The notes: generated by a model from the letters alone, not told the origin. A stretch of DNA of 64,000 bases from Mariniflexile fucanivorans (GCF_004341235.1 NZ_SLUP01000005.1:62001-126000); one strand, 5' to 3'. Numbered from the stretch's first letter, positions 24,844-34,840 are shown. Numbers and translations are program-made.

Positions 24844-26202
24844 TTATTTGCCAGTTACTTGTGTCCCCATGTAATCTTGAACTGTTCTAAAACCAATGTA
24901 GCTTCTTGCAGAATCTGCATATTCGTAATCTCTTGAGCTTACCTGTAAAAAGTATGCTACATCTTTCCAAGAACCACCTCTAACGATTTTACGTTGGTTG
25001 TTGTTATCATTAACACTTGGGTTAATAGTTGATGTATACTCATAAGACGATGCGTCATATGAAGCGTTTACCCATTCTGCAACGTTTCCAGCCATGTTAA
25101 ATAAGTTATAGTCGTTAGGCTCGTAAGACTTAGCTTCTACAGTATATAATGCTTGGTCGGCAGCGTAATCACCTCTCACCGGTTTAAAGTTTGCCATAAA
25201 ACAACCTCTATCACTTTTTGTGTAAGGACCACCCCATGGGTATGTTGCTGCTTGCAGACCTCCTCTTGCGGCATATTCCCATTCTGCTTCAGATGGTAAT
25301 CTAAATGTATTTACCATGGCAGCTTTTCTAGACTTTTGGTATGAATTTTTCTTAATGGTTCTCCATTCACAAAATGCTTTAGCTTGTTTCCAAGTAACTC
25401 CTACTACTGGATATTCACTATATGCATCATGCCAAAAGTAATCGTTGTGCATCGGCTCATTATAAGAGTACGAAAAGTCTCTAATCCATACTGCTGTATC
25501 TGGATATACTTCAATTTCTTCTTTAACAATAGCGTCTCTACGCTTGATACCTCTGTTTCTTGCAGCTTCTTGTATATCCATATGGCTATACTGGAACTTG
25601 AATTTTTTAACATCCCAAGTACGTTGACCATTATAAGAATCTTCTAATGGCAAATACATCGTATCCATTACTTCGGTGTAATATTCATCTGGATAATCTG
25701 AAGTATCGAAAATCAAATCAACATCGCGATTAATTTTTCTTCCTTCATATCCTGTAGGACCTAAACCTGTATAGTTTTCGAACATGTACTTTTCGTATAC
25801 AGACATATTAGCCGTATCTGCATCTTTAAATGCAAATTCACCAATACCTCCATCATCCGGCACCTTACCTACTTCATCAGCTAAAACAGCTAATTTGTAT
25901 CGTACAATAGAATCTCTTACCCAATTAACAAATTCGCGGTATTCGCTATTTGTTATTTCGGTAGCATCCATATAAAAGGCTCTAACGGTTGCTGTTTTAG
26001 CTGGGGCATCTTGAACACCTGCTAAATCATCATCACCTTTACCCATTATGAATGCACCACCTGGAATAAGTTCCATTCCGTAAGGCTTTTCTGGGTGCCA
26101 ACTTTTTCCTTTAACACCTACTAGTTCGCCCTTATCGTTAGAGCCACAACTTGCAAGCATTGTTATTACTGCGGTTAATAATACAAACTTCTTCATATCC
26201 AT
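24844..26202 (-). CDS. gldK: Gliding motility / T9SS lipoprotein GldK
   Basis: Predicted 452 residues. The signal peptide ends in a lipobox MLASC, so the protein is lipid-anchored. The mature part has a formylglycine-generating-enzyme/sulfatase-modifying fold (FGE-like), with GGAFIMG near residue 48, NSEYREFVNW, and the C-terminal block VRGGSWKD...SYIGFRTV. In GldK this fold is structural. It forms the periplasmic ring of the type IX system with GldN. It is the first gene of the gld operon, 155 bases downstream of the arginase-like gene on the same strand. ATGs at 26202 and 26196 are both possible. Confidence 0.95.
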   Translation of the reverse strand: MDMKKFVLLTAVITMLASCGSNDKGELVGVKGKSWHPEKPYGMELIPGGAFIMGKGDDDLAGVQDAPAKTATVRAFYMDATEITNSEYREFVNWVRDSIVRYKLAVLADEVGKVPDDGGIGEFAFKDADTANMSVYEKYMFENYTGLGPTGYEGRKINRDVDLIFDTSDYPDEYYTEVMDTMYLPLEDSYNGQRTWDVKKFKFQYSHMDIQEAARNRGIKRRDAIVKEEIEVYPDTAVWIRDFSYSYNEPMHNDYFWHDAYSEYPVVGVTWKQAKAFCEWRTIKKNSYQKSRKAAMVNTFRLPSEAEWEYAARGGLQAATYPWGGPYTKSDRGCFMANFKPVRGDYAADQALYTVEAKSYEPNDYNLFNMAGNVAEWVNASYDASSYEYTSTINPSVNDNNNQRKIVRGGSWKDVAYFLQVSSRDYEYADSARSYIGFRTVQDYMGTQVTGK

Positions 26203-26357
26203 AGAAAACTCGAGGTTAATTATTTAAGCTTTATTTTGAGAGCGTAAACTTATTTATATATTTTTTAATAAACAACTTTTTTTACGAAAAAAATACGCTT
26301 CATCGTAAAAAAATGGCATTTTACCGATAAAATGTACGCTTCGCCTATTATTGAGCA

Positions 26358-27524
26358 CTAAACACAATTCTTTTGAAACGCTTTATACCAGCGATCTGGT
26401 ACTTTATTATTACATGCGTCCACATAATCTTGATGCATGCAAGGTAATAACGTATGTCTCTTTAATTTATTATTAATTTCTGATAAAAAAGGAATTTCAA
26501 TCCACCATCTACCCGTTTTATTACTTTTATAAAACACTAATTCTTGAGAATCTACCAAGGTTATGAATTTTTGATGGCTGGAATCATCCGAAAAATTATC
26601 ATCCTTCACCCTAAAATTAACACCTTCAATAAAATACCAAAGCATCTGCGATATAAGCATACATGTGATATCATCATCTTTTGATGGTTTGTATTCATAT
26701 ATACCGAAAGAACTCACTTTATTACTAATTCCTGCATAACGAGCAATGGCACAAATTTCTTTTCCATCTAACCCATTTGGCGACAATCTTTGATTCAAAC
26801 TTACTTCTGAACCTTTAACAGCACTTAAATCGACACTTACAATATTAGCATCACGCATTGCTGGTTCTACAATAGTGATGTCATTCGAAACAGCCCCTAA
26901 TCTATACGACTCAAAATAAAGGCTATCCATTAAATCTTTTTCTTCTTGTGAATTAAAATAGGTTTGATAGCCTATAGTCGCATAATTAAAAAGATTGTAA
27001 GGTTCATCTAAAATTATTTTACCTACAAAACTGTCGTTTTTTATTGGTTTTGTTGAATCGCCCAAATCGAACTTACAGTCTACATTTACAATATTCACCA
27101 TAGGCATGATGCTATCATACGCTCTATAATTTGGGTACGTAAGATCTTGTGTTCCTCCTAATATAATGGGTATGATATTTTTTTTGATTAAAATAGTAAT
27201 GGTAGTTTTTAAAGCGAAATAAGTATCTTCAACACTTTCTCCTTTATTGATATCTCCCAAATCGGCTATTGAAGTATGCCAACTTCCTGGAAACAGACTG
27301 TAAAATATTTTTCGAATTTCGTTTAATTGAAATTCTTCACCTATATAATTAATATCGTTTCTATTTTCAAGAACCCCTAAAATAGCGATATTGATGCCTT
27401 CTAAATCTGGAATTCCTTTTTGTGCGGAATGAATCCTTATTTTTCTACCCAATGCTTGTAAAGAAAGTAACTCATTATGAGCTAAAACCAAATCTGAAAC
27501 TGGTGAAAGAAAATTAAAATTCAT
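26358..27524 (-). CDS. Arginase/formimidoylglutamase-fold protein lacking metal ligands
   Basis: Predicted 388 residues, cytoplasmic, with no signal peptide. The arginase-superfamily fold is visible from the order of the three metal motifs, but the ligands are replaced. GGTQD (123-127) stands for GGDHS. DCKFD (149-153) stands for DAHxD, with Lys for His. SVDLSAVKGSE (230-240) stands for SxDxDxxDP, with Ser for the second Asp. A binuclear manganese site therefore looks impossible, and the usual 'formimidoylglutamase' label is doubtful. It lies directly upstream of gldK on the same strand, a placement suggesting a role with the gliding/secretion genes. The C-terminal 80 residues extend beyond the usual arginase length. 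Confidence 0.8.
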   Translation of the reverse strand: MNFNFLSPVSDLVLAHNELLSLQALGRKIRIHSAQKGIPDLEGINIAILGVLENRNDINYIGEEFQLNEIRKIFYSLFPGSWHTSIADLGDINKGESVEDTYFALKTTITILIKKNIIPIILGGTQDLTYPNYRAYDSIMPMVNIVNVDCKFDLGDSTKPIKNDSFVGKIILDEPYNLFNYATIGYQTYFNSQEEKDLMDSLYFESYRLGAVSNDITIVEPAMRDANIVSVDLSAVKGSEVSLNQRLSPNGLDGKEICAIARYAGISNKVSSFGIYEYKPSKDDDITCMLISQMLWYFIEGVNFRVKDDNFSDDSSHQKFITLVDSQELVFYKSNKTGRWWIEIPFLSEINNKLKRHTLLPCMHQDYVDACNNKVPDRWYKAFQKNCV

Positions 27525-27620
27525 TTATAGCGTACTGTGTTATGTAATAAAAGGACTTTTTATAAAGTCGAAATACAAATATGATAAGAAAAGACGACTT
27601 ATAACATGTAGTTATCATAA

Positions 27621-27680
27621 AAATAATCTATAAAAACCTAAAATATAATAATTTCACAGATTGGTTTTTATAGATTATTT
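27621..27680. terminator. 18-bp perfect inverted repeat between topA and the arginase-like gene
   Basis: The arms 27621-27638 (starting AAATAATCTATAAAAACC) and 27663-27680 are exact reverse complements, with a 24-base loop. It lies 15-74 bases past the topA stop. It is AT-rich and lacks a clean T run, so it may be a weak terminator, a transcript-stabilising hairpin, or a protein-binding palindrome. Confidence 0.5.
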
Positions 27681-27694
27681 AATACATATAACAA

Positions 27695-30199
27695 TTACTT
27701 TTTCTTTGTAGTTGTTTTTTTCTTAACTGCCTTTTTCTTTACTGCTTTTTTCTTGGGTGATTTAGCCTCAATTAGAGCTTTTGCTTCTTCTAAAGTCATT
27801 TTTGATACATCAACCGATTTATCCAACTCTACTTTAATTTTACCTTTCAACACATTGTGTCTACCCCAACGGGCTTTTTCAACACGAATCCCTTCATCTT
27901 CCCAATTATGGATAACCTTATCAATTTCTTTTTGGATTTTAGTTTCAATAAGCTCCACAATATCTTTGTCTGATAAATTATCCCAATCGTATTTACTGTT
28001 CACGTTAATAAACATGTTATTCCATTTGATAAAAGGACCAAAACGACCTTTACCTTTTTGAACAGGTAACTTTTTATAGGTATAAATAGGCGCATCCGCC
28101 GCTTCTTTTTCTTTAATTAATACAATAGCATCATCTATCTCCACACTTAATGGATCTACGCCTTTTGGCAACGACACAAAGGAATCGCCAAACTTAACAT
28201 AAGGCCCGAAGCGTCCGTTATTCACCTCAACTTCTTCACCTTTATAAGTACCAAGGTTTTTAGGAAGTTGGAATAAATCCATCGCTTCCTCATATGTAAT
28301 AGTATTTAATTGTTGGTCTGGACTTAAACTTGCAAATTGTGGTTTCTCTTCATCATCTGGTGTTCCTATTTGAACCATCGGGCCAAATTTACCTAAACGC
28401 ACACTTACTGGTTTTCCTGTTTTTGGGTCGGTTCCTAAAACACGTTCGCCAGATTCTCTTTCGGCATTTTCCTGAACATCTTCAACTTTTGGGTGAAAGT
28501 CTTTATAAAACGCTTTCATCATTTTAGTCCAATCTTCTTTTCCTTCAGCAATATTATCAAAGTCTTCTTCAACTTTTGCTGTAAAATTATAGTCTAAAAT
28601 ATGCTCGAAATGATTCACCAAAAAGTCGGTTACAATCATTCCGATATCCGTTGGTACTAATTTTCCTTTATCTGAACCTACTTTTTCGGTAAGTATTTTA
28701 TCTTTTACAACACCTTTCTTTAAAGTAAGCTGTGTATAGTTACGCTCTACACCATCAACAGCTCCTTTTTCAACATAATTTCTATTTTGAATGGTTGAAA
28801 TAGTTGGTGCATAGGTTGACGGACGCCCGATACCCAATTCCTCCAATTGTTTCACTAAAGAAGCTTCAGTAAATCTGTATGGAGGACGCGTATAACGCTC
28901 GGTCGCTGTGATGTAATTATTAAGTAACACTTCATTCGTTCTCATAGCAGGAAGCATGCCTTCTTGCTCAACATCCTCATCATCAGTACTTTCTAAATAC
29001 ACTTTTAAAAACCCATCAAACGTAATCACTTCTCCATTGGCGGTAAAAGTCTCGTTATGTGTAGAGGCTGCAATCTTCACATTGGTACGCTCTAACTCAG
29101 CTTCACTCATTTGCGATGCGATGGCACGTTTCCAAATTAAATCGTATAAGCGGGCTTGATCTCTATCGATATCTACGGAATGAACCGCAAAATCGGTAGG
29201 ACGTATGGCCTCATGCGCTTCTTGAGCTCCTTTGGCTTTACCTGTATAATTTCTTGTTTTACTATATTTTGAACCGTAAGCACTTTCAATTTCTGCTTTG
29301 GCACCTTTTTTTGCTTCGTCTGATAAATTAACGCTATCCGTTCTCATGTAAGTTATTAAACCTGCTTCGTATAGGCGTTGTGCCATCGTCATGGTTTTAC
29401 TTACTGAAAAATACAGTTTACGTGATGCTTCTTGTTGTAATGTTGAAGTAGTAAACGGTGCTGCTGGTGATTTTTTAGCCGGTTTTTTCTCTAAATCTGA
29501 AACTTTAAAAGTTGCTTTAGCATTCTTTTCTAAGAATTTTTGAGCTTCTTCTTTAGTTGAAAATGTTTTAGGCAATTTCGCTTTAAAAGTTTGTCCGTCC
29601 TCATTTGAAAATTCAGCATCAATTCTATAGGATGCTTCAGCAGTAAAGTTTTGAATATCACGTTCGCGCTCAACAATTAATCTAACAGAAACCGATTGAA
29701 CACGACCTGCCGACAAACCTCCTTTTACTTTACGCCACAAAACTGGCGACAACTCGTATCCCACAATTCTATCCAATACACGACGTGCTTGTTGTGCATC
29801 AACTAAATCATAATCGATACCTCGTGGGTTTTCAATTGCTTTTTGAATGGCCGTTTTAGTAATTTCATGAAAAACAATACGTTTCGTTTTGCTTTTATCC
29901 AATTTTAAAGTTTCGGCTAAATGCCATGCAATAGCCTCACCCTCGCGATCCTCATCACTTGCTAACCAAACCATATCGGCATTTTTAGCTAAGTCTTTCA
30001 GTTTTTTTACAACTGCTTTTTTATCTTTTGAAACTTCATATTTTGGTTTAAAATCACCTTCAACATTCACACCCAATTCCTTTGATGGAAGGTCTGCTAT
30101 ATGCCCAAAGCTAGACTCTACCTTAAAATCTTTTCCTAAAAATTTTTCGATAGTTTTTGCCTTTGCAGGTGACTCCACAATTACTAAATTCTTCGCCAT
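27695..30199 (-). CDS. topA: DNA topoisomerase I
   Basis: Predicted 834 residues. The Toprim domain opens the protein (VESPAKAKTIEKFLG at 8-22, then LASDEDREGEAIAWH). The central gate region has the active-site tyrosine in LITYMRTDS. The C-terminal part contains repeated GRFGP(Y/F) type modules (about 590-740) in place of clear four-Cys zinc fingers, and a Lys/Thr-rich tail (KKKAVKKKAVKKKTTTKKK). Type IA topoisomerases relax negative supercoils behind RNA polymerase. The basic tail is likely a DNA or RNA polymerase contact. Gene is monocistronic, with a TACATTTG -7 box just upstream. Confidence 0.97.
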   Translation of the reverse strand: MAKNLVIVESPAKAKTIEKFLGKDFKVESSFGHIADLPSKELGVNVEGDFKPKYEVSKDKKAVVKKLKDLAKNADMVWLASDEDREGEAIAWHLAETLKLDKSKTKRIVFHEITKTAIQKAIENPRGIDYDLVDAQQARRVLDRIVGYELSPVLWRKVKGGLSAGRVQSVSVRLIVERERDIQNFTAEASYRIDAEFSNEDGQTFKAKLPKTFSTKEEAQKFLEKNAKATFKVSDLEKKPAKKSPAAPFTTSTLQQEASRKLYFSVSKTMTMAQRLYEAGLITYMRTDSVNLSDEAKKGAKAEIESAYGSKYSKTRNYTGKAKGAQEAHEAIRPTDFAVHSVDIDRDQARLYDLIWKRAIASQMSEAELERTNVKIAASTHNETFTANGEVITFDGFLKVYLESTDDEDVEQEGMLPAMRTNEVLLNNYITATERYTRPPYRFTEASLVKQLEELGIGRPSTYAPTISTIQNRNYVEKGAVDGVERNYTQLTLKKGVVKDKILTEKVGSDKGKLVPTDIGMIVTDFLVNHFEHILDYNFTAKVEEDFDNIAEGKEDWTKMMKAFYKDFHPKVEDVQENAERESGERVLGTDPKTGKPVSVRLGKFGPMVQIGTPDDEEKPQFASLSPDQQLNTITYEEAMDLFQLPKNLGTYKGEEVEVNNGRFGPYVKFGDSFVSLPKGVDPLSVEIDDAIVLIKEKEAADAPIYTYKKLPVQKGKGRFGPFIKWNNMFINVNSKYDWDNLSDKDIVELIETKIQKEIDKVIHNWEDEGIRVEKARWGRHNVLKGKIKVELDKSVDVSKMTLEEAKALIEAKSPKKKAVKKKAVKKKTTTKKK

Positions 30200-30218
30200 A
30201 CTTCATTTTTTGAAGATA

Positions 30219-30226
30219 CAAATGTA
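30219..30226 (-). promoter_or_regulatory. Possible topA -7 box
   Basis: On the minus strand TACATTTG (complement of 30219-30226) matches the Bacteroidota TAnnTTTG element, 20 bases upstream of the topA ATG. No convincing -33 TTG is at the usual distance, so support is moderate, and the leader would be very short. Confidence 0.35.
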
Positions 30227-30282
30227 TATGAAAAAAAGTTTATCTGCCTAATTTTAGGGATTATCTGTTTTATATTTAAATA

Positions 30283-30320
30283 AAAAAGCCTGCTTTTCGA
30301 TTACAAAAAACAGGCTTTTT
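30283..30320. terminator. Bidirectional terminator after the membrane protein gene
   Basis: AAAAAGCCTG (30283-30292) and CAGGCTTTTT (30311-30320) form a 10-bp stem with an 18-base loop and A/T runs on both sides. It ends the transcript of the gene at 30336-31124. Confidence 0.8.
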
Positions 30321-30335
30321 AAGCATTTTTATCAT

Positions 30336-31124
30336 TTATTCGTAAGACATACCATAGCCTTCGTTATCTTGCTTTTTATCTGTTTCTTTATTAAAACCAA
30401 CTGATTCTTTATACACATAATAAACTGGCAAATATGCAAAAGCCGAGGTAACATAAATACCAATACAGCACATTAACATACCTACTATTCCCGCTAAAAA
30501 CCCAGAAACAAGCGTTAATCCAAAAATTAATAACCATTTTTTATTTCCTAGTTTAAAACTTGCTTTTATAATTTCAGAAGTTGATAATTCAGGGTTAAAA
30601 GCAAAAACAACATTCATTACAGCCAAAGGAACCATTACATAAAATATAGGAAGTACACATAATAGCATGGCCGCAATCCAAATACCGAAAGAAGCTAATG
30701 AAAGTTTCATCACTTTACCTAAATATGGCTTCTTTAAATAGTAAAAATAATCATCGGCACCCATTTCTTCTAAATCTTTTAATTTACAGATTCTATAAAA
30801 AGAGGCTTTCAAACCAAAACCTATAACCATAGCTATAAATACAAATAGAAGCATGAATATGAAAAAAGGCAGCATAAGTAGTGGAGTAAAATCCCCCATA
30901 TTTTCCATGTTTTGAAATGATTGCGGATCAATCAAGCCCATTGCAAGCATTGGCAAATACATAATTATGTAAAAAGGCACCATTAAAAGCATTGTTAGCA
31001 ATAGCATCACCAAACCTTGTACCCATACTTTTTTGAATAATTCGATGGATTCACTAAAAATGGTTCCAAAATCTAAAGCTTTTGCCTTCTCTATTTTATC
31101 TAATAAACTATCAATTGTATTCAT
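30336..31124 (-). CDS. Multi-pass membrane protein of unknown function
   Basis: Predicted 262 residues with an N-terminal amphipathic segment (FGTIFSESIELFKKVW) and about six membrane helices: near 33-58, 72-105, 140-175 and 193-235 as hydrophobic blocks. The pattern resembles the DUF975/glycerophosphoryl-diester-phosphodiesterase-membrane-type families, but I cannot place it with certainty. There are no catalytic motifs. A cytoplasmic polar tail ends the protein. It is divergent from miaB and followed by its own terminator. Confidence 0.75.
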   Translation of the reverse strand: MNTIDSLLDKIEKAKALDFGTIFSESIELFKKVWVQGLVMLLLTMLLMVPFYIIMYLPMLAMGLIDPQSFQNMENMGDFTPLLMLPFFIFMLLFVFIAMVIGFGLKASFYRICKLKDLEEMGADDYFYYLKKPYLGKVMKLSLASFGIWIAAMLLCVLPIFYVMVPLAVMNVVFAFNPELSTSEIIKASFKLGNKKWLLIFGLTLVSGFLAGIVGMLMCCIGIYVTSAFAYLPVYYVYKESVGFNKETDKKQDNEGYGMSYE

Positions 31125-31206
31125 TTGTTATTTTTTGGTTAGTTGCAACCAAAGTAAATACATTCCTCCATTATTTCAAAATTTAATAAATTTTTAAATA
31201 TGACAC

Positions 31207-31239
31207 TTTGTCACAAAACATAAATAAGTTGTATCTTTG
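31207..31239 (+). promoter_or_regulatory. Promoter of the miaB transcript
   Basis: TTTG (31207-31210) and TATCTTTG (31232-31239) are 21 bases apart and match the Bacteroidota -33 and -7 elements. The predicted start of transcription is about 25-30 bases before the miaB ATG. Confidence 0.6.
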
Positions 31240-31272
31240 CATGCTTATTGAAAATACGTGTTTCAGCAACCT

Positions 31273-32721
31273 ATGGAAAAGACAATAGACGAAAACAAAC
31301 AAGGAGAATTTTTAGTTCTTGAACAAAAAGAAGGTAACAAACGCAAACTTTTTATTGAAAGTTATGGTTGTGCTATGAATTTTAGTGACAGTGAAATTGT
31401 AGCTTCCATTTTAACCGAGCAGGGTTATAACACCACTCAAAATTTAGAAGATGCCGATTTAGTTCTGGTAAACACCTGTTCTATTCGCGATAAAGCAGAA
31501 CAAACCGTACGCAAACGTTTAGAAAAATACAACGCTGTAAAACGCGACCATAACCCAAAAATGAAAGTGGGTGTTTTAGGTTGTATGGCAGAACGCCTAA
31601 AAACAAAATTTCTTGAAGAAGAAAAAATTGTAGACTTGGTTGTTGGCCCTGACGCATATAAAGATTTACCAAACTTATTGGCCGAAGTAGATGAAGGACA
31701 TGATGCCATAAACGTAATACTTTCAAAAGAAGAAACGTATGGCGATATTTCACCAGTGCGTTTAAACAGCAATGGTGTAACTGCTTTTGTATCAATAACA
31801 CGTGGTTGCGATAACATGTGCACCTTTTGTGTGGTACCTTTTACGCGTGGTCGCGAACGTAGTAGAGAACCTCAAAGTATTTTAGAAGAAATTAACGATT
31901 TAGCAAACAAAGGTTATAAAGAAGTAACACTTTTAGGTCAAAACGTAGACAGTTACCTGTGGTATGGTGGTGGTTTGAAAAAAGACTTTGAAAAAGCTTC
32001 CGAGTTACAACGAGCAACGGCAGTTAATTTCGCTAGTTTATTAGACTTATGCGCCAAAGCACAGCCTAAAATGCGTATTCGTTTTTCAACCTCTAATCCA
32101 CAAGATTTAACATTGGATGTGGTTGAAACTATGGCAAAACATCAAAATATTTGTAACCATATTCATTTACCAGTACAAAGTGGTAGCGACCGTATTTTAA
32201 AAGAAATGAACCGTTTGCACACCCGTGAAGAATACATGCTGTTAATAGATAATATTAAACGTATTATTCCAGATTGCGCCATCAGTCAAGATATGATTGT
32301 TGGTTTCCCAACTGAAACTGAAGCCGATTTTCAAGATACCGTATCGTTAATGAACTATGTGAAATATGATTTTGGTTATATGTTTACCTATTCTGAACGC
32401 CCAGGAACGTTGGCAGAACGCAAAATGGAAGATGATGTGCCTGAGGAAACTAAAAAACGCAGACTTGCAGACATGGTAGAACTTCAACAGGAGCACAGCG
32501 GTTTCAGAACCAGACAAAATTTAAATACGGTTGTAGAAGTTCTTATTGAAAAAGAATCAAAAAAATCAGATGCGCAGTGGTCTGGTAGAACACAACACAG
32601 TTTGGTTACGGTTTTCCCAAAAGGCAACTATAAAATTGGCGATTTTGTAAACGTACAAGTTACCGATTGTACCAGTGCAACGTTAATTGGGGATGCTATT
32701 GGGTATTCAATTAACAATTAA
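31273..32721 (+). CDS. miaB: tRNA-2-methylthio-N6-dimethylallyladenosine synthase MiaB
   Basis: Predicted 482 residues from ATG 31273; a GTG five codons earlier is less likely. The N-terminal UPF0004 domain (about 25-140) holds three cluster cysteines (SYGCAMN, VNTCS, GCMAE). The radical-SAM domain has GCDNMCTFC with the CxxxCxxC motif and PFTRGRERSR. A TRAM domain closes the protein (about 405-475). It adds the methylthio group to i6A37 of tRNAs. It is the first gene of a co-directional run with the sigma-54-type regulator, lptE, a TPR-like gene and secG. Confidence 0.97.
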   Translation: MEKTIDENKQGEFLVLEQKEGNKRKLFIESYGCAMNFSDSEIVASILTEQGYNTTQNLEDADLVLVNTCSIRDKAEQTVRKRLEKYNAVKRDHNPKMKVGVLGCMAERLKTKFLEEEKIVDLVVGPDAYKDLPNLLAEVDEGHDAINVILSKEETYGDISPVRLNSNGVTAFVSITRGCDNMCTFCVVPFTRGRERSREPQSILEEINDLANKGYKEVTLLGQNVDSYLWYGGGLKKDFEKASELQRATAVNFASLLDLCAKAQPKMRIRFSTSNPQDLTLDVVETMAKHQNICNHIHLPVQSGSDRILKEMNRLHTREEYMLLIDNIKRIIPDCAISQDMIVGFPTETEADFQDTVSLMNYVKYDFGYMFTYSERPGTLAERKMEDDVPEETKKRRLADMVELQQEHSGFRTRQNLNTVVEVLIEKESKKSDAQWSGRTQHSLVTVFPKGNYKIGDFVNVQVTDCTSATLIGDAIGYSINN

Positions 32722-32792
32722 TAATGAAAAATTAACAATGAAAAACATTTATATTCATATTGCTATTTTTTTAATTTTCAACTTTTTTAATT

Positions 32793-32805
32793 CCCCCTTT
32801 GGGGG
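32793..32805 (+). repeat. C5-N3-G5 hairpin before the regulator gene
   Basis: CCCCC-TTT-GGGGG forms a G/C-rich stem and is followed by TTAGGGGG directly before the ATG at 32817. In this AT-rich genome it stands out. Similar sequences are scattered in flavobacterial genomes as short intergenic repeats. Here it could hide or present the translation start. Confidence 0.5.
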
Positions 32806-32816
32806 TTAGGGGGCTT

Positions 32817-34082
32817 ATGGAATCAATTCAAGCTATAAAACAACGTTTTGGTATTATTGGCAATACGCCTGCACTAAATCGTGCCATAGAAAAAGCGATT
32901 CAAGTGGCACCAACCGATATTTCGGTATTGGTAACTGGCGAAAGTGGTGTAGGTAAAGAAAGTATTCCTAAAATAATACATCAACTTTCTCACAGAAAGC
33001 ACAATAAATACATTGCTGTAAACTGTGGTGCTATACCAGAAGGGACAATAGATAGTGAACTTTTTGGTCATGAAAAAGGTTCGTTTACTGGCGCAACCCA
33101 AACGCGTGAAGGTTATTTTGAAGTAGCTGATGGCGGTACTATTTTTTTAGATGAAGTGGGCGAACTTCCACTTACCACTCAAGTACGTTTATTACGTGTT
33201 TTGGAAAATGGCGAGTTTTTAAAAGTGGGTTCAAGCAAAGTGCAAAAAACCAATGTACGTATTGTAGCGGCTACCAACGTTAATATGTTTGAAGCCATTG
33301 AAAAAGAAAAGTTTCGTGAAGATTTATATTACCGTTTAAGTACCGTAGATATTCATTTACCACCTTTACGCGACCGTCAAGATGATATTCATTTATTATT
33401 TAGAAAATTCGCAAGCGATTTTGCTTTAAAATATAAAATGCCTACCATCAAATTAACCGATGCTGCCATTCAAACACTTTTAAAACACCGTTGGGCAGGT
33501 AATATTCGTCAGTTACGAAACATCGCAGAACAACTATCAGTTTTAGAGCAAAATAGAACCATTTCAGCCGAAACTCTAAAAAGTTACTTACCAGCAACAG
33601 GCAGCAATTTACCCGCTGTAATTAAAACATCGAAATCTGAAAGTGATTTTAGTAGCGAACGTGAAATTCTTTACAAGGTATTGTTCGACATGAAAAGTGA
33701 TTTAAACGATTTAAAGAAACTCACTTTAGAACTCATGAAAAACGGCAATACTAAAGATGTTGAAAAGAAAAACGAAAGCTTAATTCAGAAAATTTATGGT
33801 GATGATGAAGATGATGCTGAATACGAAGAAGACACCACAACAAACAGTGAAGTACTATCTATACCAGAGCACAGCGCCAACCATACAACACCCGAAACTT
33901 TAGACAAATACCATTTTGCTGAAGAAATTGAAGAAGAAGAAACCTTATCATTACAAGACAAGGAATTGGAATTAATAAAAAAATCGCTTGAACGTCACCA
34001 AGGAAAACGTAAATTAGCAGCTGCTGAATTAGGTATTAGCGAACGTACCTTGTACCGAAAAATAAAACAATATGATCTTTAA
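32817..34082 (+). CDS. Sigma-54-type AAA+ regulator with Fis-type HTH, no receiver domain
   Basis: Predicted 421 residues from ATG 32817; the TTG six codons upstream lies in the G-rich hairpin. The AAA+ core spans about 15-245: Walker [10 protein letters not shown], the sigma-54 loop as GSFTGA (canonical GAFTGA), Walker [14 protein letters not shown] and the arginine-finger region. A linker rich in acidic residues ([14 protein letters not shown]) follows. A Fis-type helix-turn-helix ends the protein ([20 protein letters not shown]). There is no N-terminal receiver or sensory domain, so activity may be set by amount or by protein partners. Sits between miaB and lptE. Confidence 0.92.
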   Translation: MESIQAIKQRFGIIGNTPALNRAIEKAIQVAPTDISVLVTGESGVGKESIPKIIHQLSHRKHNKYIAVNCGAIPEGTIDSELFGHEKGSFTGATQTREGYFEVADGGTIFLDEVGELPLTTQVRLLRVLENGEFLKVGSSKVQKTNVRIVAATNVNMFEAIEKEKFREDLYYRLSTVDIHLPPLRDRQDDIHLLFRKFASDFALKYKMPTIKLTDAAIQTLLKHRWAGNIRQLRNIAEQLSVLEQNRTISAETLKSYLPATGSNLPAVIKTSKSESDFSSEREILYKVLFDMKSDLNDLKKLTLELMKNGNTKDVEKKNESLIQKIYGDDEDDAEYEEDTTTNSEVLSIPEHSANHTTPETLDKYHFAEEIEEEETLSLQDKELELIKKSLERHQGKRKLAAAELGISERTLYRKIKQYDL

Positions 34083-34223
34083 ATGAGTTTTCAGTCGCAG
34101 TCTCATTTAACAGTAAAAAACTGCAACAAATTAAACAAATAATCGTTTTATAATAATGAAAACAAAATGTCACACTGAGCAAGCCTGCACTGAGCGCAGA
34201 CGGAGTGAAGTGTTTTTAATAAT

Positions 34224-34733
34224 ATGAAAAAAACAATCATTTACATGTCACTTTTCACATGTAGCTTTTTATTTACTGGCTGCGGTTTTTACTCCTTTAC
34301 AGGCGCTTCCATACCAGCAAACGTAAAAACCTTTCAAGTGAATCGTTTTGAAAATAACGCGCTTTTAGTAGAACCCGGTTTAGAACGCGATTTTAAATTG
34401 GCTTTAGAAGATTTAATTCAAAACCAAACCAATTTAAATTTAGTAACTTCTAATGGCGATTTGGTTTATGAAGGTGAAATTACCGATTACCGTATTTCGC
34501 CAACCACAGCAACCTCAGAGAATACCGCGGCACAAAACAGACTTACAATTAGTGTTAAAATACGATTCTATAACAGAAAAAAAGAAGATGACGATTTAGA
34601 CCAAAGCTTTTCCTTCTTTTACGACTATGCTGCAAATGCCCAATTAGTCGGCTCTACAAAAACAACGGCACACGAAGAAATTTTTGAACGCATTACCCAA
34701 GATATTTTTAATGCTACATTAGCCAAATGGTAG
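34224..34733 (+). CDS. lptE: LPS-assembly lipoprotein LptE
   Basis: Predicted 169 residues with a lipoprotein signal ending LFTGC, cleaved before Cys20. The mature part has the GFYSFTGASIP start and ARxxI-type beta-alpha pattern found in Bacteroidota LptE, with RLTISVKIRFYNR as a central strand. With the barrel LptD it would insert lipopolysaccharide in the outer leaflet. It is the third gene of the miaB-secG run. Confidence 0.88.
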   Translation: MKKTIIYMSLFTCSFLFTGCGFYSFTGASIPANVKTFQVNRFENNALLVEPGLERDFKLALEDLIQNQTNLNLVTSNGDLVYEGEITDYRISPTTATSENTAAQNRLTISVKIRFYNRKKEDDDLDQSFSFFYDYAANAQLVGSTKTTAHEEIFERITQDIFNATLAKW

Positions 34734-34840
34734 TTTGGTCTTGGGTCTGAAGATTAAAATTTTTGAACTAGCTTGAAGCTGTAAACTTTAAATCTCTGTA
34801 ACTTTGAAACTTTGCAACTTTTAAAATTTTCTTTAAAAAA

